Assembly: GCA_933228895.1 (NCBI GenBank)
Contig: OW121852.1
Location: 106,661,544 to 106,725,543 of the forward strand
Direction of reading: 5' to 3'
Length of the DNA: 64,000 nt
From: Platycnemis pennipes
Taxonomy: Eukaryota; Arthropoda; Insecta; Odonata; Platycnemididae
A model generated the notes under the pieces. The model searched no databases. It saw only the letters and a program-made list of their open reading frames with translations, and was not told the origin of the DNA. Below, piece after piece: positions 57,505-64,000 of this stretch (its first letter is position 1; each line of letters begins with the position of its first letter). A program made the position numbers and the translations under genes.

Positions 57505-58560
57505 ATGGAAGAAAGCAGTTATTCTAGCAATGAAATTACAGCCAGAAAGATGCGAGACGATGAGTCTTCGTTCCACTGTGTTAGGAGTTCGAGAGTGACA
57601 ACACCCGAAAATATTTTCGTAAACGCTCCAGATAATCCTGTATGAAGAAGAAACTGGTTAATTTCCGCTCAAAGAGACCTGAAAATCATGTCATTTCTGG
57701 ATCATCTGTATGAAGAAGAAACTGGTTAATATCCGCTCAAAGAGACCTGAAAATCATGTCATTTCTGGATCATCTCATCTACGCTGTTGTGCTGATCACT
57801 TTAACGTACGTGCAACAAATTTACTTAAGAAATAAGTTGTTGGTAGTTCTATAGGCATAATTGTGTAACACAATTCGTTGTTAGGCGATACTTAGCTTAA
57901 CCTGTAATTATATACTTTTTTGCTGTACCTTTGTTGCTCTAATTGAAATTGCGGAGCATTTAAGGCAATTTAATCGTTCATGAAAATATTATTGCGGCTG
58001 ATTAAAGTGATCAGTATCGTTTGGACCGATGGTTTTATTTGGGTTTCCTATGCCGTATTTTAACTGCTTATTATGTTGTATTACGATAATCAGGTCGTAT
58101 ATCTTCTTATCATTTTTTAACGGTTTGCATTATATCTTTTCCTTTTTAAGTAGTTCAAAATATCGTATTACTACCCTTATGATATCATTCCCATTAATGT
58201 CGTATTCAAATGGTTAATTATGTCAAATTTAAACGGATCATAATGTTTTATTACTAAATTATTCTCATACTTAAAGTATTACATTTGTTTTTTCTAAACA
58301 AAATGATAATATCTTTATTTATTTGATACAGATATGCGATATTTGCCTATTGATATAATTTATTAAAACTAGTGACGACGGCTAAGACTTGGGGAAAAGG
58401 AGTTACATTTCGTTTGTTAAATGTATATTATTCTATTTTCAGTTGGAAGAGGATGCTGACAATTATATGAGATGGAAAATAATGGGTGGCCTACTCCGAA
58501 TCAAAAAAAAATTTTGTGCCTCTTATGTTAGTGGTAGTCCAGGCCCTCAAATGTTCCTTT
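57505..58560 (+). pseudogene. Damaged THAP-type zinc-finger gene (two exons)
   Basis: Exon A (about 57505-57805) gives TTPENIFVNAP, then (second copy of a 68-bp repeat) KKLVNIRSKRPENHVISG and LRCCADHFN, donor AAC|GTACGT. Exon B from 58443 (acceptor CTATTTTCAG) continues in phase 0: LEEDADNYMRWKIMGGLLRI then KK. This is the layout of an arthropod THAP subfamily (TP-x-IFV-x-P, RCC-x-DHF, LEED-x-x-NYMR-x-K-x-MGG, LRLKK). Damage: the first Cys of C-x2-4-C is not visible; a TGA at 57643 breaks the frame at the first repeat copy; an A-run at 58502-58510 causes another shift, after which FVPLM-like residues appear in a different frame. It may be a pseudogene, a recent degenerate copy, or a gene with a 76-nt intron (see findings). 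THAP proteins bind DNA; no function is claimed for this copy. Confidence 0.6.
57638..57773 (+). repeat. 68-bp tandem duplication (two copies) inside the THAP exon
   Basis: Copies 57638-57705 and 57706-57773 differ at a single position (T/A in AATTTCC versus AATATCC). A period of 68 is not a multiple of three, so the second copy is in a different frame from the first. The near identity means a recent event or an assembly artefact. Confidence 0.95.
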
Positions 58561-58799
58561 GACTGAGAGCCTGTTCTTAAGAAGGGTAAGGTGATAGGAC
58601 TACTTAGCACTGCTTTCAATGCCAGCACATCAACTACGACAGCTGTAGAGTATTTGGACTTTCCTCCAAATGAAGATGCATCCACTCCAGTTAGGCACCA
58701 ACTGGGCATCAACTGTGACAACTCACTACCGTTACCGATTGCTGACAGTATTCAAACGCGCTCTCCTTATCCCTCTTTTTAAGTTGATTCCCTTTCCTT

Positions 58800-60510
58800 T
58801 AATGCTAAATGATTCTAAATGTAGTAGTTTCCTTATACTTATGGAAAAGGGAAGCTTAAACCTGCGGGGAAATATGGGTTATACATTTAGTGATCACAAC
58901 TCTGTAAAAAAATATTGTACTAAAACGAAGGTTTTCTTCAATAAAACACAGGCCACATCCTGTAAAATACAAAAATGAAGGATGTGAACTTCGTTTATCG
59001 GCAGTCACAAAAGCAAGAAATATTCCATAATTAATAAATTAAATTGAAATGAATGTCATTCACGTCATGCGGTATTACTCTAATACAGCTACCTCAAGGT
59101 TTAACAGTGCGCCGTTCAGAAAAGCTTAATTAGTTATTTAGTAGAGCTTAGGTAAAATTTACGGCTTTATTATGGCGAATACATAACGGAAGGCATAATT
59201 AATGGTTTACTACATAATATAACGAAATAAAGATAAAAATAATACGACGACCGTGATAATTTTACGCCTCGTAGCTCACATCCAACATAGTCTGCGTTTT
59301 TGCACAGAAAATGTCCGTTCATTATCGTGTCCACGACTGGAAGATGGTTGGAACTTGCGTCTGCGAATCCAACTTCCATGAACAAAAACTCAGTTTTGTG
59401 TCAAATAACGAAAAAACTTCAAAAAGTCTGAGAATATTTTCACCCTCAATGAAAAGCTAGGCTATTTCGCTACCGCTAGTATGGGAGATGACGTCATACT
59501 ACGAAGAACCAATGGTTGGGCGTTAAGACCCTGGTATTTTTGATGCTAAAACAATGCATTTTTAAAGTTAGTTCTTGAATTGATTAGTTGGAATTATGCC
59601 TTGGAATTTTAAACGTGGCATTTCGAAAGCAAATATTACTCGCTACAATAAATTTCAACAAAAGACCTCACTTACGCAAATACTCTATTCTAATGGTGTA
59701 TTCCTTAGATATAAAATATTAGGCCAGGCAGAATATTATGTGAATGAATTTCACCAACTCAGAGGATACTTACTTGAACGACGCAAAAAGCTCCACTCCA
59801 GGAAAATTTGAAATAATAACTAAAGAGAGTAAAACAAAGTTTCTATTTCCATGTCTCCGGCTTCGTCCATCTGTTGGGTTTTAAGAGGAAAATTGCATTA
59901 AAACCAGCCTCTTTACCCACCGATTTTTCTTTTTAAGCGATGCTGAGTAAAATAATGGCGTCTGTACGTAATCGAGCCATATTCCGATACACATTTGCAC
60001 AACACAATACGCATGCTCCAGTTTCATCCGCTCTCCGAGACTGACGAAAAAATCAAAGGAGACCGAAGAAATCGATTCTCCGCTAACAAAGCAACGAGAG
60101 CAGCGCGCAGAACGCATTTCGGAGGACGACGGCCGCAAGAGAAGTCAATAGTAGTGGAAGTGACCTTAGATAGTTAGCTAATGTTAAGAGGGGGTTTGGC
60201 ATAATATTTATCATAGAAAATCAAGTACTCGAGTTTCAGAAACGAAAATTAACGAAAACAAAAGGCGAAATGCGGTTATGTCCACGAATGAGCAATTGCT
60301 GTTGATATCAAGATTATAAATTGGAAAAGAACGAAAAAAATTGTCACAACGGAAATTCGAACTATTTAAAACCTTACTCACCACGATTTCACTTAGCCCA
60401 AACCACGACTTAAAAGGATTTACGCCACACAAAACAAAGCATTTAGATCTACGGCAACCTACTACTACAACCTATTCTCTCCTTCCTTGTTAGTCACATA
60501 GGTTATATAA
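58800..60510. other. Unassigned region right of the THAP remnant
   Basis: A 71-codon plus frame at 59596-59811 (MPWNFKRGISKANITRYNKF...) is Lys/Tyr-rich, with no recognised domain; it could be a small gene or chance. Nothing else supported. Confidence 0.3.
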
Positions 60511-60513
60511 CAC

Positions 60514-60830
60514 TCGCACAGGGGCTCAGCGAGGGGTTTTTGGGGGTTAAACCCCTACCCCCTTCCAAGAGGGACTCAAATTGAGACGAACTTGCTAAAA
60601 ATCTCGTAGACTAAGAATTTCTTTGTAACAATACATCAACAGGCTTTCTCTCAGTTTGAATAACTTATGTTTTTGAGCTAGCCTACAACCTGAGTATTGA
60701 AATTAAACCTAGTACTTGGGCATGATAAATTCATCATAAAGTTCTCTCAGTGTGACAGAATTAAACTCCTATGCTTGCAAGGCATATAGGTAGAGGTAGA
60801 CCACTGTTGCCTACCATCCAAATCCAGGTG
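60514..60830 (-). mobile_element. GGGG-ended MITE, family M3, copy 2
   Basis: Shares, in reverse complement, GGATGGTAGGCAAC, GGTCTACCTCTACC, AATACTCAGGTTGTAGGCT and GAGAAAGCCTGT with 38478-39060. Starts CAGGGGCTCAGCGAGGGG at 60520. Confidence 0.7.
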
Positions 60831-60849
60831 AACCTCCCCATGGACAGCT

Positions 60850-63800
60850 CGACTTCAACGGTGGTTGGACGTTAAGATAGTTAAGTGTGGTCGGTCTAGT
60901 GATACTTCCTAACCGGGTGGATCGGGTTGTAATCTGGCATTGGATGCTATCTTTAAACGAAATCTCTGACCTTTGATCACAAAAATCCCACCCTAACACA
61001 AGTAACAACTCGTCTTCAGGGGGATAAAATGATTTTAGCCGTCTGTCTCTTTCACGTTACTACTTCTCAACGCCAAAACCACTCAATTTTTGCGATTGGC
61101 GCAATTCTTACACAGGAAAGCGGCGAGGCACGAAGCCGACGGTAGTTAAAGAAATAATTCGGTAGTTAAAGAAATAATTTTCAATTTCCGATGTCAGAGG
61201 AAATAGAGAGGAGAATAAATCGATAGGAAAAAAGAACTTCACTCTGGAGAGTTTCGACTTCCCCGGTGGAAATTCCCTGCGCATTGCATCAAGATCCGGT
61301 CTCGTGGTATTTCAAACTATTTCCGGGAAGCTCCGGGGATATCACGGCGAGGGGATACCCTTACGACATCACCTCTCTTCGCTTATGGCTTAACTCTTGA
61401 GAAAAAAGCACGGATTTCGTTTTCACACGCGGTCAGGCAAAACTGACGACCACGCTGTCATCACAGCGAATCCCATCGACACTGTTTACGAACGTCTCTC
61501 ACAGGGCTTTTCATAGTGCAGTCTGATGCTTGGAAGGATGCGTAGGGGAAATTGAATCTGGAAAGCCACGAATTGCACGATTAACTTCCAAGATGCACGA
61601 ACACATGTCCGAAAAAAAGCCCATTCTATTTTTATTTTCACGACTTGACGCCGCTTGAAAACTATTAGATTCACACTCTCGTGCAAAACGGCCGGAACAC
61701 TTCGCTGGCCTGTTCCGATGTCGCAAAATCGTAATTTACAATGTTAAGCTGCGTTTACCGGTAGCAGTTGACTTCTATAACAGCCACGAGATGCGCGACA
61801 TACCGCTATCGCCACTGCTATGTTGTCTGCACCAACTTCTACGCAGCTAAAATCCGCTAGCTCAGCGTTGCGATAACAAAGAAAAAGCGTTTGACATCAC
61901 AAGTGATTTTCACTTAAATTTTCATGCAATTCTTCAACCATCAAACTCAATTGACATTTAATTTTCCTACCCATTCTTTACGGTGTAAAATCTTCCCTTC
62001 GGAAAGGATATCCTTGTTACTCTATCAAAATTCCCGGCATCACATATCGTGCATCGTTTACCGTTCACAATAGTGATTGTGCTGTAAATATGCTGGAAAT
62101 ATCTTCTCTGGAAAGTACACGGGGTTCTACTTGCTTACAGCTCATGTGGATGTGGATCGATAGTGTACGATACATGCCCAGTATCGAACTGAACTCACAT
62201 CGTAGTTGCTGTTTATACCTGCGAGTCGGGCATAGCAGTCGACTGTCATGGAAGTAAATTGCAATCTGAAAACGCAGCTTTAGATTAACTTTAGCAATAC
62301 ACCGGGCTTCTTCAGAGGCGAGGGTGGACCTGAAGAAACTCGCCGGTTTACTGGTGAAACTGCCGTCATGAAACATCAAACATCGCAAGAGGAAAGCCGA
62401 AAAACAAAAAACGAAATTTATAATTTTAATTACGTTGGCTTACAATGCTTACTGAAATTTAAATGCATTCTGAAGTGCAGTCCCTTTGAAGAATGATGAA
62501 AATGAAGGCGATACCTACACGAAGAGGGTATCAGAAAAGTGGGACGAAAAAGAAATTACATGAAAACTTAAAATAAAGGTTGTATGGTAATAGTGCGGAT
62601 TGCTTTCGATCGATGAGCTCTCGTGTAATAAAAATCGAAGCAGAGCTGTATTATCGAGCCATTAAAACAAGCTGCAGAAGTTTCTAGCAAAGCCCGGCAA
62701 TTAATTGACATCCACCGGAAGAGAAAATTAAAGCAGCGAAGAAAAAAGGCAAGGACGCGCTGAAGTTTGAGTCATGGGGAACGCTATGGCGATAGGAAAA
62801 GACCATCGCCCCAGGTAGTGCCTCGAAACTTCCAGAGCTTGAAGTGAAAGGGAAAGCTGAGGCTATTAATGGTGGCGGGCGATCGACGTGCAAGATAATT
62901 TGCACCTTATAGAGAGAGGTTCTGTGATTATTAAACCGCGGCAGAGGAGGGAAAAAAGTAAGAATGGGTGGAGAGAAACTTCCCTTCACTTAATCACATC
63001 AAGGATGGCGTGAAACGAGCGACCGTTGCGTCCGGATCCCCCTCACTTTTCCCAGCAAACCTGTCAACATCCCAAATCACAGATAGGGCATTTCATCATG
63101 ATGGCAATTCGGAACTCAAGAGGCCTTTTAAGAAGTGCGATTGTCATACCACTTGCCGAACGTAAATGCCACAGATTCATTTGATCGACACTGACTAAAG
63201 TACGGCTCAAATTCTGAAAATTCTCAATCATACAAAAGATTCGTTCTCCTAGAGTCGGTCTTCGATGGAGGAAGGACGCAGAGAAGAGTGTTTTAAAGTA
63301 ATAAAAAGATGAAGAACAGTTAACTGGACGGAGGGTAGATTAGTTCAGTTTTGTATCATCGAAGATTGAAGCTGGAACAGGAAATTCAAAGGTGACAGGA
63401 GAAGTTGGAAGAGAGAGGCACAAACATTGTTATTTAATGGGCCCGAGAGGAGGGAATGGAGGGCGAAATGAAACATGAATATTTGAATATTTGAGGGGGG
63501 AGAAGAGCTATCATGGATGGAATGAGTTATATTAACTTAGTAGAACCAAGGAAGGAAGCTATATGACAAAAGGTTTTAATGTGAAGCCTCTACTTTCGGA
63601 GTGTGAGTAAGTTTCAAACTGGTTTTCGCGCCAATTATTTCGGTACCGATTATTTTTGGCCTCGGTTCCGGTTCTAAGCTCAAGAACCGGTGGAACCGAG
63701 AACCGAAGAACCGAACCGACCCATCCCTACTAATTATGTATTTTCCCCATATTTGAGCAAGAAATGTAGAGAATGAAATGAAATTTTAGGCTTTCCGCCA

Positions 63801-64000
63801 AAGGGCATCGAACCTGGATTTTCTTTGTTATCGCACGCTGTGCGGAGGCTTAAGCCATTCCGGAGGCTTACACCATTCCAAACACCTACTCCCTTGGAAT
63901 AGAATTAAAGAAACTATACGTCCTCGGAAATGAGAATAAATATTTTCATCATGAATTCCGCCGTTTCGTGGCTGAGACACGAGAAGTTCCCGGGCGACTT
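60850..64000. other. Right end of window, no gene recognised
   Basis: Somewhat more G+C-balanced than the rest, and without recognisable transposons apart from a reversed tRNA-like scrap near 63795-63830 (AAGGGCATCGAACCTGG). It may contain upstream or promoter DNA of a neighbouring gene, but no exon could be supported. Confidence 0.35.

Noticed and set aside
62065..62388. 107-codon minus frame near the right edge as an exon
   Set aside because: No recognised motif and no convincing splice sites; not reported as a gene.

Overview
The window is eukaryotic nuclear DNA: genes with GT-AG introns, tRNA- and 5S-derived SINEs, decayed non-LTR and Penelope-like retroelements, and many short DNA transposons with 8-bp target duplications. 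Protein similarities (virilizer, RPRD1, ZNRF) and repeat style suggest an arthropod, probably an insect with a large repeat-rich genome. The species cannot be named from the sequence. All protein identifications rest on recalled family sequences, not on a search.

Layout. Three host genes are supported. (1) virilizer, the m6A-writer scaffold, lies on the minus strand. Its start codon is at 18415; exons 1-3 lie at 17679-18415, and exon 4 lies 16.1 kb away at 1282-1548. The gene runs off the left edge. (2) An RPRD1A/B (p15RS/CREPT) gene lies on the plus strand, with start codon 18522 and six exons to the stop at 22240. All phases agree and the product is 375 residues. Its start codon is only 106 bp from that of virilizer, so the two share a compact divergent promoter. 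(3) The 3' end of a ZNRF1/2-type RING E3 ligase lies on the minus strand, with the RING exon at 53274-53379 and the final exon at 50104-50161. Its 5' exons were not found and probably lie beyond the right edge. A fourth, damaged gene encodes a THAP-like zinc finger (about 57505-58560, plus strand) and carries a 68-bp tandem duplication.

Region by region: 1-17.6 kb is virilizer intron 3 and exon 4, with foldback and Penelope-like pieces, SINEs, a hAT-type MITE, a mariner-like remnant and a non-LTR remnant. 17.6-23.2 kb is the gene-dense vir/RPRD1 core. 23.2-46 kb is intergenic and dominated by fragments of one APE-endonuclease/RT non-LTR family, MITEs, a 5S-derived SINE and a 1.88-kb hAT-like element. 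46-53.4 kb holds the ZNRF 3' region, with a 1.34-kb inverted-repeat element in its last intron. 53.6-64 kb holds a 1.78-kb hAT-like element, the THAP remnant and mostly unassigned sequence.

Functionally, virilizer (mRNA m6A methylation, splicing) and RPRD1 (RNA polymerase II CTD binding) both act in co-transcriptional RNA metabolism, so shared promoter control is plausible but is an inference. No bacterial-type operons, CRISPR arrays or intact autonomous transposons were seen.
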